64,000 bases of DNA from Aphrophora alni. Taxonomy: Eukaryota; Arthropoda; Insecta; Hemiptera; Aphrophoridae. The first letter of the stretch is position 1, and every line of letters starts with the position of its first letter. The notes beneath the pieces were generated by a model. That model was not told the origin of the DNA. It searched no databases and worked only from the letters and a program-made list of their open reading frames with translations. Shown here in pieces: positions 1 to 12,059 of this stretch. The stretch covers positions 74,011,718 to 74,075,717 of the forward strand of contig OY740765.1 in assembly GCA_963513935.1 (NCBI GenBank). The letters run 5' to 3'. The translations under genes and the position numbers were made by a program.

Positions 1-1308
1 GAAATACAACTCCTAAATCAAAATAAACCATGTACGTCAAAATTACTACATTTGTCACCCTTCTTGGACGACAATCAAATTCTTCGAGTAGGAGGTAGAC
101 TTACGCATTCTTCTCTTAATATCAATGCTATACATCCTGCATTCTTGCCAAAAAAATTACATAACCACGTTAATAATAAACTATTATCATTTAAAACATT
201 TACACGCTGGCCCACAATTAGTACAATCACTTATTTCACAACATTTCTGGATACTATCAGCCAGAAGTGTAATCAGGACTTGCATATTTAAATGCATAGT
301 CTGTTTGAAAACTAGGCCTTCACAAAATTTGCCCATCATGGGAAATCTTCCCAAAGAACGTATTACGCGTGCTAGACCTTTTTCAAAAACGGGTGTTGAC
401 TTTGCAGGACCCTTTTTGGTAAAGATTCATACACTACAAAGAGCACAAAGGGTTAAAGTTTATCTTTGTGTTTTTGTTTGCTTCGCAACTAAAGCTGTAC
501 ATCTAGAAGTTGCTATGGACTTGTCTACTGAAGCTTATATTGATGCTTTAACTCGATTTATCTCTCGTAGAGGTTTGTGTTCAGATCTTTATTCCGATTG
601 TGGAACAAATTTTGTAGGAGCCGCTTCAAAATTAAATAATATTCTACTCGCCTTTAAGAAACTTCCAAATTTCGAAAACGATATAACTAAGTTTACTGTT
701 AAACAAAACATAAAATTTCATTTTCTGCCTCCAGCAGCACCCTATCAGGGTGGCTTATGGGAAAGCGCAGTTAAAAGTGCAAAACACCATTTAACCAGGA
801 TCCTTAAAGATCAATGTTTGAATCATATGGATTTCATTACTTTAACAACGAGAGTCGAAGCACTTTTAAACTCTCGCCCGTTAACTCCGCTTTCGTCCGA
901 CCCTACAGAACTGTCAGTTTTGACACCAGGACATTTCTTAATAGTACAACCCTTATTATCATTACCTGAAGCTGACGTTGCATCAATTCCAACTAATCGT
1001 TTAAAGCATTGGCAACAAGTCCAACACTTTGCGCAATTACTTTGGAAAAATGGAGTGTCGAATACGTACACACTCTACAACAAAAATCAAAATGGTGGAA
1101 ACACTGCAACAATCTCCAAGTCGGAGATCTTATTCTTGTTTCTGAACCCAATACACGTTCACTTTCTTGGCCATTAGGTCGCATTATGCACACTCATCCT
1201 GGTAAGGATGGAGTAGTACGCGTAGTTACATTAAAAACTGCAACTGGGATTTACTCACGTCCTGTCACTAAAGTTTTCAAACTACCAATCGATATTAACA
1301 TGTCTTAA
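1..1308 (+). pseudogene. BEL/Pao pol 3' fragment (integrase and C-terminal domain)
   Basis: This is the 3' part of a BEL/Pao polyprotein whose upstream part lies outside the window. Frame 1 (about 52-175) gives the integrase zinc-binding start (LRVGGRL, HPAFLP). Frame 2 (about 175-1045) gives the integrase core, with TGVDFAGPF, KAVHLEV, LYSDCGTNF and GGLWESAVKSAKHH carrying the D, D and E regions. Frame 1 again (about 1045-1308) gives the BEL C-terminal domain (LSWPLGRI, PGKDGVVRVV, YSRPV). Two frameshifts, near 170 and in an A-run near 1045, break it. It ends at TAA 1306-1308. It is a different, diverged copy from the BEL at 28-39 kb. Family assignment is firm; it is not functional. Confidence 0.88.
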
Positions 1309-2700
1309 AATATATTCAAAACAAAATCAACGTTGCTATGCGAAACTAATCTACTATTACCACAACTATTTTAAAAACCCTTCACCTTAATTCAACGTAA
1401 CTTTCACACACCCTGTATATAAAATACAAAAGTATATTATAGAATAATTATAAACCTTACGCTACGACAAAAATAAAATAAAAAGTCAGAAATATCTTCA
1501 CCCCAACTCAACCACTAATGAAGCCTATTGTATCACTTCCTTCCGCTTAGAGCTCGGTTTCCCTCTGAATAAACAATACTACACAATGCTTCTGACTTCT
1601 ATCTCAATTTTATATTAAAATATTCCTACAATATTTTTATACAAAGTTCTTACACATCACATTACGCTTGCGTGTTGTAGCCAAGATACCTTCCAACAGG
1701 AGATTCCTTTCAACCTGTTTCCTAACCCTGCGGGTACCCTCCTTTCAATCCTATCTTCGGATTAACCCTCCCATTCTATCCGTCTCTAATCTTTTTATTC
1801 CTCTCATTATTCTTGCATCCTCTCATAATTCCTGTTGAACGCCTATCGTTCAAGGCTAGAACTATGTTGTGTAAATATTACGTCATTTTATTAACCCTTT
1901 TGTTTTGATTAAAAACAAGAAAAAAATAATGTATTCACGTCCAACTAACAAAACGTTTAAATGATATTTCTAAAAAAACTTCAATTCGCATAGCAACGAT
2001 TGGTCTTCCTGTTTCTTCAATGTAATACTAAAACAATAGCACACATCATTGCCAGACTTCCAGTATGACAAAGCTTTCTTCTCTTGTCAGGTATGAAATA
2101 TTGGCTGTCCAAAATTTGGCAACAGCGCTCTAATTTGCCTTGCATTGTTATAACACCTACATTATACAATCTACCTGCGAAATGTCACGTACACCATGTT
2201 ACGTCACACATCACCCCATCGGACGATATCGTGTCCTTCAGATATTGGATTCTGATTGGTTATTGAAGGCGTCATTTTTCCTACCCTTGACGAGGCCTTG
2301 GCTTCATTTTTCCAGTTCAGTTAGGCTACAGACTCCAACTCCGTTAGACATCAACGTCAGGATTCCTCATACCAACTTATTGCAGTTCTCTTTTTAACAG
2401 TAACTATTAACAGTTCTTACTAACAAATAATTTACTTTCATGTTATCAGTGCAGTTCTATTATTTTGTGTGGATTGTGCAGTATGTGAGATTGTGGTTTG
2501 TGCGTCTGATGAACGTTAAGTTATGGTATAAAACTGATAGAAATTTTAAGTGTTTTACAGTGCGCACATCTAACGATACGTCTAAGAGCAAACTTTCAAA
2601 CAATCACGTAAGTACAAACCTACAATTATTAATAATATATTGTCATTATTCTATATGCAGAATTTATGTTTTGAATTGTCACTGATTGGTCCTCCGGGAA
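1309..2700. other. Region 3' of the BEL fragment, possible LTR remnant
   Basis: No coding sequence is recognisable. By position, the 3' untranslated region and 3' LTR of the BEL copy should lie here. A purine-rich run (about 1911-1928) before TGTATTCACG could be a polypurine tract with an LTR start, and a TATA-like ATGGTATAAAAC lies near 2522, but no second LTR copy is in the window to fix the ends. A perfect 14-bp inverted repeat (CGTTGCTATGCGAA at 1331-1344 and its complement at 1985-1998) brackets part of the region. Confidence 0.35.
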
Positions 2701-4160
2701 AAATCCATTATTTTTCACATAGAAATATATATAACAAAATCCCGTACATTATCGTACAGATCCTGAAGATCTTCTTTAGAGCTGTCTCCTCTCCTAGAAT
2801 CTCCAGAAGTCCTGTTCCTGCTGAAATATTTGTTGGATATTTGCCGGAGTCCGTAGTAAAGATCTCTTCTATAAGTTGAGTCCGGATGTAGTGCTGTCTT
2901 CAACAAAGGCCGACCCTGCTTTTGAATATCGTTCTTAACCTAGAGAAGTACTGAACACTGACAAATTTATATATCGACGATTCCTCTTCAGACTTATGAA
3001 AAAGCGTGTGATCTTTCTTGAAGCTGGTACGAGACTGTCGAACTGACCTGCTGGAAGTCAACTCGTCGAAGTTTGAGCTATACAGGATAGCCAACTTCTT
3101 CTATTTTTGTTCTTCTTTTATTTAGTGATATATTTAAGTTTCTTTATGTTAATTTAGTTATTGTCGAACTCCTTTTGGCTTATCCTTCCATTACGTTGTT
3201 ATCTCTACTGCTTTAGATAATTTTTTTCTATTACTTTAGTTAATTTTAGTTTTAAAGTTTGTTGTTAAATTGTGCTCGAGTTGGCAATCATCCCCTTCCA
3301 AGTGGCGATTGACGATCTGCGCGCGACCTTGAAGCTCATGTCGGTTCATGAAAACTTTGGTTTTTAGCTGTTGATTTCTTCAATTCTTCATAACTCTCGT
3401 TCGCTTTGTTCGATCTTCTTTTTGATGGTCTCATTTTGAAGCCCCTTTCTTCCTGATTGTTTTCCAACTTTGTTTGAAACTATACGACCTTTATTTCTCC
3501 TCTTATGATGACTTGAAGATCTCGTGGTTTTTTCCGATTTACTTTTTGAGTTTTTGGGAAATCTTGAATTTTTCTTTTTGAATGTTGTTCGTTTTATATT
3601 GAAAGTCCCAAAACTGCTCCCCTCTTCTTCCTTGCATCATTGGTTCACAAGTTATGGCACTTTTTGCATGTTTGATTAATAATTGGTTTATTACTTTATT
3701 TGTTTAATTTAATTTTGGTTTTGAGTCTTATTTATTATTTATTGGTCTTAGGATCATATACTGTTATTATTAGATTTTTGATTACATTTGTTTTAGAAAA
3801 GTTTTCCGTTTTATTTTAGCTATAACTTTTTAATTACTTATCTGACAAGTTTATTTTATTATTATTTATTATTAGGTTTTACTTGCTCTACACGATGACA
3901 TTATTATTATTTTCATTTTTGAATTTTGAAATTTTAACATGTGTTTAAATGGACTTTATTCATGTTAAAACTGGAAACTCGCCTGTTCCTGTTTGGACAA
4001 GTTGACCTTGGCTCGGTTCAGCCTTGTTACGTTTAACTCTTACTGTACAAATTGAATAATTTTCCTAACTTCATTGATTTTTGTTAGATTTCATTGAAAT
4101 TTTGGATTTTTGTTAATTTCCAAAATTGTTCCTTGCGAACGGTTCAATTAAACCGTTGCA
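2701..4160. other. Unassigned non-coding sequence
   Basis: No recognisable protein, RNA gene or repeat boundary. The short open frames on both strands have no domain signature and look like chance openings in T-rich sequence. Confidence 0.5.
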
Positions 4161-4180
4161 GTGTGTGTGTGTGTGTGTGT
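4161..4180. repeat. (GT)10 microsatellite
   Basis: Ten uninterrupted GT units, directly upstream of the hairpin-rich segment at 4.18-4.45 kb. Confidence 0.95.
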
Positions 4181-4350
4181 TTGTGACCCTCTGGAGCGGT
4201 GTAAAAGCCCGTAAGGTTGTATGGTGGTCACTGGCGCGGAGATAGGTCTTCCGTAAACCCTGAGGAAAACTCATAGTATTACATAGCATGAAAATGCACT
4301 AAAAAGTAAAATACAAGGGGACCGCATTTTATACTGGAGTGGCGGTCACA

Positions 4351-4443
4351 GGAAATAGCATTGGTTTAGAGCTATTTCCACAAGGGGTAAGCCTTCTGCT
4401 TACCCCGGCTTGTAATGTGGGCACTGGTTACGGCTTCACCGTA
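4351..4443 (+). other. Cluster of three perfect hairpins
   Basis: Three stem-loops lie within 93 bases. GGAAATAGC (4351-4359) pairs with GCTATTTCC (4371-4379) around an 11-base loop. GGGGTAAGC (4384-4392) pairs with GCTTACCCC (4398-4406) around CTTCT. TACGG (4429-4433) pairs with CCGTA (4439-4443) around CTTCA. The segment is less AT-rich than its surroundings. It could be a structured RNA or an untranslated region of an unrecognised element; I do not recognise a family. Confidence 0.5.
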
Positions 4444-4875
4444 CCATGTGACGGTTCCAAACCCGTAGAACACAAAAGACAAGCTGATTATTCTTGTTTG
4501 TGCTAACTAATTATTTTATAATTTTTCAGATGATGGAATTATACCTGTGTAAGACATTAGCTTCTTACGTGTGCTGCGTCAACGCATGTAAGGCGATTGC
4601 TGTAAAAGATCTAGTGTTTTGCACCAGATCAAGCTGTTATATGGGGTCTCAATACCTGTATACATGAGGACTACAACTCAAGGAAATCATACAGCGTTCC
4701 TGTCAAATTAATAGCAATGACTCAGTTATTAATGGTGTATGGTTGTGTAGACAAACGCATCAAAGCATACGATTGGTAGCATGGCATGTAGAAAGTGCCA
4801 AACATTCAGTTTTGTCTGTTATAGGAGCTTTAACGTTCGATTGACAGTATTAAATCTGTACAGGTTGTCAGAGTC

Positions 4876-5215
4876 GACAACAACAACAACAACCATGACG
4901 ACGACGATGACAAACACAACAACTCCACGACCAACAACAAATACCACAACATCGATAACCACAACAATAACGACAATTACAATGACAACAATGACGATGA
5001 CAAACACAACAATAATGACGACACAACAACAGCAACTGTGACAACCACAATAATGAAACCAATGATGACAATGAAGTCGACGACAACAACAACAATATCG
5101 ATGACAAACACAACAGTGACAACAATGACGACGACAACCACAACAATAATAACAACTATAATAACAACTAGATTACCAACAACAACAACCACGATGCCAA
5201 AGACAACTACGAACA
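4876..5215. repeat. Low-complexity ACA/ACG trinucleotide-type tract
   Basis: About 340 bases of degenerate ACA, ACG and ATG triplets. It opens long frames on both strands (threonine-rich on plus, valine- or leucine-rich on minus) purely through composition. No start context or domain supports a gene. Confidence 0.85.
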
Positions 5216-5320
5216 AACGTAAGATATTTTAAAGCACATAACTGTACATAACTAGAGTAGTAAAATCTAATAGGCTGAGCCTGATCAACAATTTTCCCCT
5301 GTCTCTCTGCCTTACAAGCT

Positions 5321-5342
5321 CCTAACTTAACCTAACCTAACC
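5321..5342. repeat. Short interstitial telomere-like run (TTAGG type)
   Basis: CCTAACTTAACCTAACCTAA plus CC is a degenerate run of CCTAA, the complement of the arthropod telomeric pentamer TTAGG. It is too short to be a telomere and may be an internal seed or chance motif. Confidence 0.6.
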
Positions 5343-5639
5343 TTAGCCTTGTAGAATAGCTCACTTGGTATAGTCTCAGGTTTAAAAATCATACCGGTAG
5401 TCTAAACAATTATTCACTGACAAAGCAATAAACTAAACTTAGGTTGAGACGTCTGACGTTAGTTAGCATGAGGCAAAGGTCTAAAGTCTGTGTAGTGAAA
5501 AACAGTTTGGTTGAAGATTTGTCATGAATCCAAGACCCTCGTGACAAAGATGACGGGCTGAAGTCATTGTATCGTACGCTAACAAAAAAGTTAGGTTGCT
5601 GTCTGCCCACGCTAAAAAACTGGATGGCTAACGGTTAAA

Positions 5640-6005
5640 GCTCAATTTGGTGCATTTTATATTGAAAAACAAGATGGTGGACGTTTGGGACGCATGTCGG
5701 GGGATATTATGCAAGCCTAGCGGTTATGACACAAGTTGGTGCAATTTACTATGAAAATAAAATGACTGGCAGGTATGTCACAAGTCTGTGCAATTTACTC
5801 TACCAAAAACAAAGATGGCTGACTGTTATGTCGAAAGTCGTTGCAGTTTATGTTGAAAAATAAGAAGGCGGTCGGTTAGGCCACAAGTCGGTGCAATTTA
5901 CGCTGAAAACCAAAATGCTGGCAGTTATGTCGCAAGTATGTGCAGTTTACTCTACCAAAAACAAAGATGCCGGACGGGTAGGTCGCAAGTCGGTGCAGTT
6001 GAAGT
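5640..6005. repeat. Degenerate minisatellite, period about 50 bp
   Basis: Diverged units share a core like GTCGCAAGTCGGTGCAATTT followed by tACtcTgaAAAACAAgATGG. The core recurs near 5649, 5733, 5787, 5843, 5891, 5940 and 5993, at spacings of roughly 48-56 bases with one longer degenerate unit. Alternate units carry the variant CTCTACCAAAAACAAAGATG (about 5797 and 5950), which hints at a higher-order two-unit repeat. Confidence 0.8.
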
Positions 6006-7800
6006 TATAAACAGACGATTCTGATTGGTCGAGAAGCGATCACGTGACCAAATGGACGATTCTGATAGGTCGAGAATAACTCCATAAGAGCCCATGTAAG
6101 GCCCAAATCTCTGGTATGTCTACTGGGGGTTACTGCTCATTTTCACACCGTATTTATTTTATATTTTTTATTTGTCACCGTGGTTTAAATTATTGCATTT
6201 TGTATATTACCAGCATTTTTATTGAAATCGATAGAGCTGATTTTGAGAAACCATTCATGTCAGCATCTATGAAGGTTTTTGATTGTATGGTAACTTCAAC
6301 CGGCGGAATCTTTTAGAAGTTTCCAACTAATACATTTCATTTGGAAGCTTCGGTATATTTGTTGATCTTAATCTTTCATTAACATTTGATTGAAATGAGT
6401 AAAACTGATTTCGAATATATTGACTTCGAATAAATGTACGTTTTTGGTTGTATATTGATTACTCCAAACTATCATAATATATGGGGAGATGGTAAACAAT
6501 AATTTTAGTTGCCCTCGAATGATTTGAACAATATTAAATCAAAATTGTTAGAGCAGATTTTGAGAAAATAAATTTATTCTGTTTTTATTATTAATAGTTC
6601 ATACGAGCATTTCACAAAATTAATACACAATATTTAAAGAGTATAGCTCAATATCCATTATCAAGCAATAAACCTACAACATTTACAACAAAAGAAACAA
6701 AATTAACATATTCCAACTATAACAAAATTCAGAAAAATATTGAAACTTGTACAAACCAAAAATAACTAAATTAATACACTCTTTTATTTTTTATAAAGAC
6801 AATTTGTAGTTAGATATGCTACATCATATTAATGTCGTTAAAGATAGGTGACCAACAAAGGCAATGCATGTTTTGTGGTACCATCATTAAATAATGTATA
6901 TTTTATATTGTCACGAAAGAGGGGAGAGAGCAGTTATATCGTACAATATATAAATTTACTACTTTTTTTCTTGATATGCGGAGTCTACTTACTAATTAAT
7001 AACATGTAAAAAAGTGTACTAATTTGATCTATAAATCATGCTTTAAGCTCTGGAGGAGGTTTTTGAAATTTTTAGTGCAATGTTGGTAAAGAATTTCATA
7101 AATATATCTTTTTTGACTCAGTTAATATCTAACCTATTCCTGAGATTACAATTGATCTCTGATCTTAAGCCAACTTTACAGTAGAACCACTTCGCAAATA
7201 CAATTTCATTGCCTTATATGAATTAAATTCATCTTAAGGGTAAAATTGATATTTATTTATAAATTGGTTGCGAGTAATGCAGATTTTTTATCAATTAAGC
7301 TTACAAAATTTTGTTGAACTTTTATTAATGAGTATATTTGTTATATAAGTACCCTCCCCAATAGCAAATTTCATATTTAGGCCGATTATGCACAACGGAA
7401 AAGTAAAATGTACACATAATATATTTCAAAAGTTGGTATGGAAAGAATCAACTTACCCTAATATCCTAATATCTTGGAATCTAAAACTAAAATTAATAAT
7501 CGCCCAGCTTTAACCCTGTGTTCCTTTCTTAGGTAATTAGTTTTAGTTTTACTTTCCAATATTAGGTTTTGTAGGCCCTTATCATGTTTTCTAGATTTCA
7601 CGTGACAACTAAAGTTGATGTATGCTCTCTAACCTTCCTATATACACAAACGATGTCTCAAGTTTACGAATAAACCATCCCTAAGTTATCATGTTTTTCG
7701 CTAGTATATAGAGAGATAGATAGATGTTCATGAGCACTGTGGTGAATGTGAACAATATAAAACACTGAAACCCCTACCACAAGTTTTGTACAATAACATA
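6006..7800. other. Unassigned non-coding sequence with one short direct repeat
   Basis: No recognisable gene. A 22-bp direct repeat with one mismatch, starting GACGATTCTGATTGGTCGAG, lies at 6014-6035 and 6055-6076, next to the minisatellite. The rest is AT-rich. Confidence 0.5.
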
Positions 7801-7902
7801 CACACAAATAAAATAAAATAAAATATTTATTTGCTTATGTTATTAATAACATAAGGCAAATAAATATTTTATGTTATTTTATTTGTGTGTGTGTGTGTGT
7901 GT

Positions 7903-7975
<73 letters not shown>

Positions 7976-7992
7976 GAGAGAGAGAGAGAGGG
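7801..7992. repeat. Palindrome followed by (GT)n, (AT)n and (GA)n tracts
   Basis: A near-perfect palindrome of about 40-bp arms is centred near 7847; the left arm runs from CACACAAATAAAATAAAATA and the right arm returns as TTATTTTATTTGTGTG. It runs straight into a GT tract, a (TA)n tract of about 60 bases ending near 7968, and a GA tract. The open frame here (MCVCVLLYIY) is microsatellite translation, not a gene. Confidence 0.9.
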
Positions 7993-9700
7993 GGGAAATG
8001 AATACTTTTTTTTTTAATACTATGGTTAAATTTCAACGTATTGTATGTTTTTCTGTACAATCAATACATGTTGTAGGATGATGGTTCATGAATGCAGTTA
8101 GTACAGATTAATTTCGACATAAGAGGCGTCCATCTTGGAGCGTTAAATAGGAAGTGACAAATCTGTCCCAGGTCTTGTCAATGAACACACTCAACCCATT
8201 TAACCATGCTTTATTGCACATTTCATAAACTAAACATGGCGTTTAAAACCTTTATATTACTGTGCTTTTATTACTGGTGTAATTTAGATATAGAACCGAT
8301 ACAATTACTACAGCACGAATTTTAATACAATGTTTTATTTTCTTACTGTAAATTAAATACCGAGGAGAAAATCCTGTGGATGTAAAAAAATCTAAGTTGC
8401 AAACATATGCGTTTTCAGTACCTCAGAGTAAAAAGTTTTTTAAAAACAAAATGTCTGTCTATCTGTCACAGACGCCATTTAACTTATTATCAAAATTAGT
8501 AAGTACCTAAGCGATTTGGGGGTTATTTAATGCACATCAAATGCAATTGACATAACTAAAGGTTTTCTAGTACCTAATATAAGACCAAAAGACAAAATTA
8601 ACAATAATTTCAAAAATTGTAAAACAATATTTTCAAAATTATATCAAACGTATCTATTAAGATCTTAAATAAATAACTTATTGGTCTCAGTCTTCCCAAA
8701 AATGTCGTTTCAATAGTTATTTGTAGAACAAAATAAAAAATTTAACAATATCCAATGTAGAATTTCTTGAAATTGTCTAAACCAATTGCTATGATAATTT
8801 GAAGTAGAGCTAGATTAATAAACCAAACAAATATAATAATAGACAGTATAACATCAATAAAATTACAGCTCACAATTAGTTAAATAAACCTTAATCGCCT
8901 TAATTGAAAATGTAACTTCATAAAAAACCAATAAATTTTAAAATAAAGAAAAAAAATTTGTTCCTGTTTTTCTCTAGTTTAAAAAAAATGTATAAAATTA
9001 AGTTTCGTGGAAATCTGTCCATAAAAAAGTTACAGCTTGCAAAAAACTCTAGTTGGGGCAGTGGGTACTAGTAGGTGTTTTATTATAGTAGCATAGTAGT
9101 GTTGAATATTCTTAGATTCTCTCCAATAAATGTTAAAGAGCAATCAGCTTCCTCCAATATTCAAACAAAGATTAATTGTGAATTATAAATATGACAGAGA
9201 TAAATATGGTATCAATAGTTAATGAAACACTCCAATTTCTATACTAATTCCTATACTAACATTCATATTCCCCGTAATGAAAAAAGCCCTATCTCCACTG
9301 GGTAAAACTTTTCAGTATTGAAGAAAAAGTAAAAATCATCTCTGCATCACAGTTTTCATTTCAAAATATTTTGTATTACGCTATACATACTTGGATTTCT
9401 TTTAAAATATTTTTGATCATGTGTTTTACAGTTTTTACCCTTTATCAATAAAAAAGGTAGGACATAGGGCTTTTTATTTTATAAATGAACACCAGAAAAT
9501 GTACAAAGGCCCTAACTCCCTCTTATGTACATAGGGCTTTCTGTTTTCAAGTATCTTCCAAGTTTTTTGATTTGTTTACTAGATTAACCATAAAAATATA
9601 AGTATAAAAAAATTAAAATGCTTTAAAATTATTTTAAAAAAACAACAAGCAATTCTAATCAGTCTTTAAAGCAGGATAGTTCTAAATAACTTTAAACAAT
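7993..9700. other. Unassigned AT-rich sequence
   Basis: No gene recognised. Around 9280-9540 the motif family GGAGTTAGGGCC / AAGCCCTAT appears in both orientations, and it reappears near 16200-16310, suggesting dispersed copies of an unidentified repeat. Confidence 0.4.
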
Positions 9701-9724
9701 CACTTTGCTTTTAAAAGAAATTTT

Positions 9725-10170
9725 TAGTTCACTCATGAGAATCTAATAAATCTGGCACGTTAGTTTCAGATAGGTTGATCCAAAAACCTCTTCTGTTTTC
9801 AGGCATAAGCATAGCTTTTCAATCAACATTGTTTTCCTTAAGCTTGTTAAATCCATGTACTTTGCTCGTCTTTGCAAATAAGAAAAGTTCTTGGACATGA
9901 CATTTGACTTGAAGAAAATTAAGCTCCTTATCTGGTGGATCATCATGTTTTATGAATACATGAGTGAAAACTGACCCCTCTGAACCTTAACAATGTTTTT
10001 AAGATAGGGCCTTGAAACGCCTAAATTCTTTAATTTTTGGTAAGAAGCCAAATCTTTTCATAAGAAGAGGTCATCTACACCCAGAGTCTTAACATTAACT
10101 TTTCCAGAATTTGCTTTCTGAACACATATTTCAAAATTGTGCAAGTCTTTTTTGACAATTCTACCTGTAA
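9725..10170 (-). pseudogene. C-terminal remnant of a multi-copy arthropod transposase-like gene
   Basis: Read on the minus strand and allowing frameshifts, this gives LGVDDLFLWKDLASYQKL, LGVSRPYLKNIVKVQ and, near the end, MPENRRGFWINLSETNVPDLL. From memory these match the C-terminal third of a large arthropod family of uncharacterised transposase-like proteins whose central part has an RNase-H-like fold. The N-terminal and middle blocks of what looks like the same gene lie at 12950-14382 on the same strand. The expected catalytic block between them is not visible. Frameshifts and stops show that it is dead. Family recall is by eye only. Confidence 0.55.
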
Positions 10171-10414
10171 TTTATAAAAAACAATTGCAATTTTTTAACT
10201 TAAATTCAAATTTAAATTAGGGTTTGTACCGTTAAGGAGTGCCTTTATAAACATATTTGTTGTGTTTCATTTATTAAAAAGGGTAAGCTACTATTATTAT
10301 TTATTCAAATTAGTTTACTGTCCTTAAATTCATTTATTAAAACACAAATCTAATATATATTTTGATGATAATAAATTTTGAATTTCATATTATTGATTTA
10401 TGATAATACTAACA

Positions 10415-10995
10415 GAGTACCCGTCCTTCGTACGGCTATTCATGCTGTGCTTCTGAATTGAATCTCTGAAATACTGGTTAAATATAATTCCAGTGGGCTT
10501 TAACTTTTATTATTATAGATTGAATGAAATAAATATGTTTATGTAAATACTGAAACAAAAAGGCATTTTAACATATGAGAAAAAACTGTAAACATTTCAA
10601 TCTAATCGGTTGAAAGAAGCAACTCCATCGGTCAAAGAGAAATGCCAGCCGCCATTTTGGTTTATAGTGATTTTTTAAATCTTGTATTTAGAGCCGATTT
10701 TTAGCTAAAAACATTAACCTTTTGCGTATTTTGTATACCATAAGCATCAAACATTTGAAAAGAAGGAATGTAAGAAGCCTCAACTTGTTTGACCTTTGTA
10801 GTTTAGAGAAAATTTTTATTTTTATTTTTTTAATATGCTTAAACGCAAAAGTTGTTCAAAAGATTTCTACCTGTGTGAGCACCTATTTACCTATGAGGAA
10901 GCTATATTCCAAGTTTCATTGCAATCAGTTCAGTAGTTTTTGAGAAATCGTGATGAGTGCGTCAGTGAGTGGTATTTGGTTTTTATATATAGAGA
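10415..10995 (+). repeat. Interspersed repeat with SINE/RTE-like tail
   Basis: It starts near ACCCGTCCTTCGTACGG and ends in AAGTTTCATTGCAATCAGTT then CAGTAGTTTTTGAGAAATCG and TTTATATATAGAGATTA. This closing phrase resembles the conserved 3' tail of RTE LINEs and the SINEs they mobilise in insects. No coding capacity is seen; the 73-residue frame inside is not a recognised protein. The boundaries are approximate because no second copy is present. Confidence 0.4.
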
Positions 10996-11244
10996 TTATT
11001 AAGTAGGAGTTGATGTACGCCCGGGTTTCGCTAAGGGAACAAATAAGTCTTTAATAATAAAAACAATTATGGCTCTACATAGACATACAAAATCTCTGTT
11101 TTATGTATGTAGAGGTTTAATTGTTATCAAGTTAGATCTCATGAATTTAATAATTGATCAACACTTTTTCTGTAATTTTAGTGTTTTTTAGTACACTTAT
11201 TAGTATGTGTTTAAATTTAACCTCAATCAAGCATATACACCTGT

Positions 11245-11263
11245 AAGGTTAGGTTAGGTTAGG
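11245..11263. repeat. Short TTAGG-type telomere-like run
   Basis: AAGGTTAGGTTAGGTTAGG is more than three uninterrupted copies of the arthropod telomere pentamer. It is in the opposite orientation to the run at 5321-5342. Confidence 0.7.
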
Positions 11264-12059
11264 TCCCGTAGCGTAACATGTAAAATAAAATTTTCAATAT
11301 TATTTGGGTGCTCGGGGTAATTTCAGCATTTCTAGTCTTGCGAGGCGACCCTTCCTAATCCTCTTTAATGAGCGGAGCAGTTTCATCGTTTCAAAAGTAC
11401 CCAAAATGTCGGGGCAGTTTTACTACGCCCGTTCAAACACCTTGCTTATTTACAATGTTAACTTACATGCTAGACTTAACCTATAAAATAAAATAAAATA
11501 TCCATATCTTATTTGAACAAACTCACAAAAGCTCTTATCCGAATTAAGAAAAATATTTTATTTCAAACACAAAATGTTAACCTATTGCCTACAGATTATT
11601 TATACCACAGTGTAATAAAGTATTTACTTGGTTTATAATTGGTCTAATTATATATTCTATTCCTTAGGTCTAAGTAAATTTACAAACATAGCACATACAA
11701 ATAAGTTTTATACAAATTAAACATACAAACTGTATTTCTTCTTATTCTAAAAGACAAACATATAAACTGAAAATAATATTCCAGCAAATTAAATCTATTT
11801 TATAATCGGCAAGTAAGCATGTCCGCGTTCTCCCCTACCCACGAAGCACTGATAAAAAATAATAACTAAAATTCCTCACTAAACCATATATCATGGTAAA
11901 ACAATATACGAAAAACCAGGTAAACAAAACATATATCAATATTTATTGTAATTGTATACGTAATTACTATACAGCAGCGATATTAATTTTAAACTAATAA
12001 TTAAACTCAGTGATTAATTTAGCTCTTATTTGTTTACCCTCCCAAATGTAATTAACCAA
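11264..12059. other. Unassigned non-coding sequence
   Basis: No recognisable domain or repeat. Small open frames here lack any family signature. Confidence 0.45.

Noticed and set aside
1009..1308. A separate gene downstream of the BEL integrase
   Set aside because: It is the BEL C-terminal domain in a shifted frame, as in the second BEL copy at 38646-38867.
4781..5232. Threonine-rich plus-strand frames and valine/leucine-rich minus-strand frames as secreted or membrane proteins
   Set aside because: They are direct translations of a degenerate ACA/ACG tract; both strands open at once and no gene context exists.
7887..8081. Small open frame starting MCVCVLLYIY
   Set aside because: It encodes GT, AT and GA microsatellite sequence.
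11304..11486. 60-residue frame as a small protein
   Set aside because: No recognisable family, and no repeat or regulatory support.
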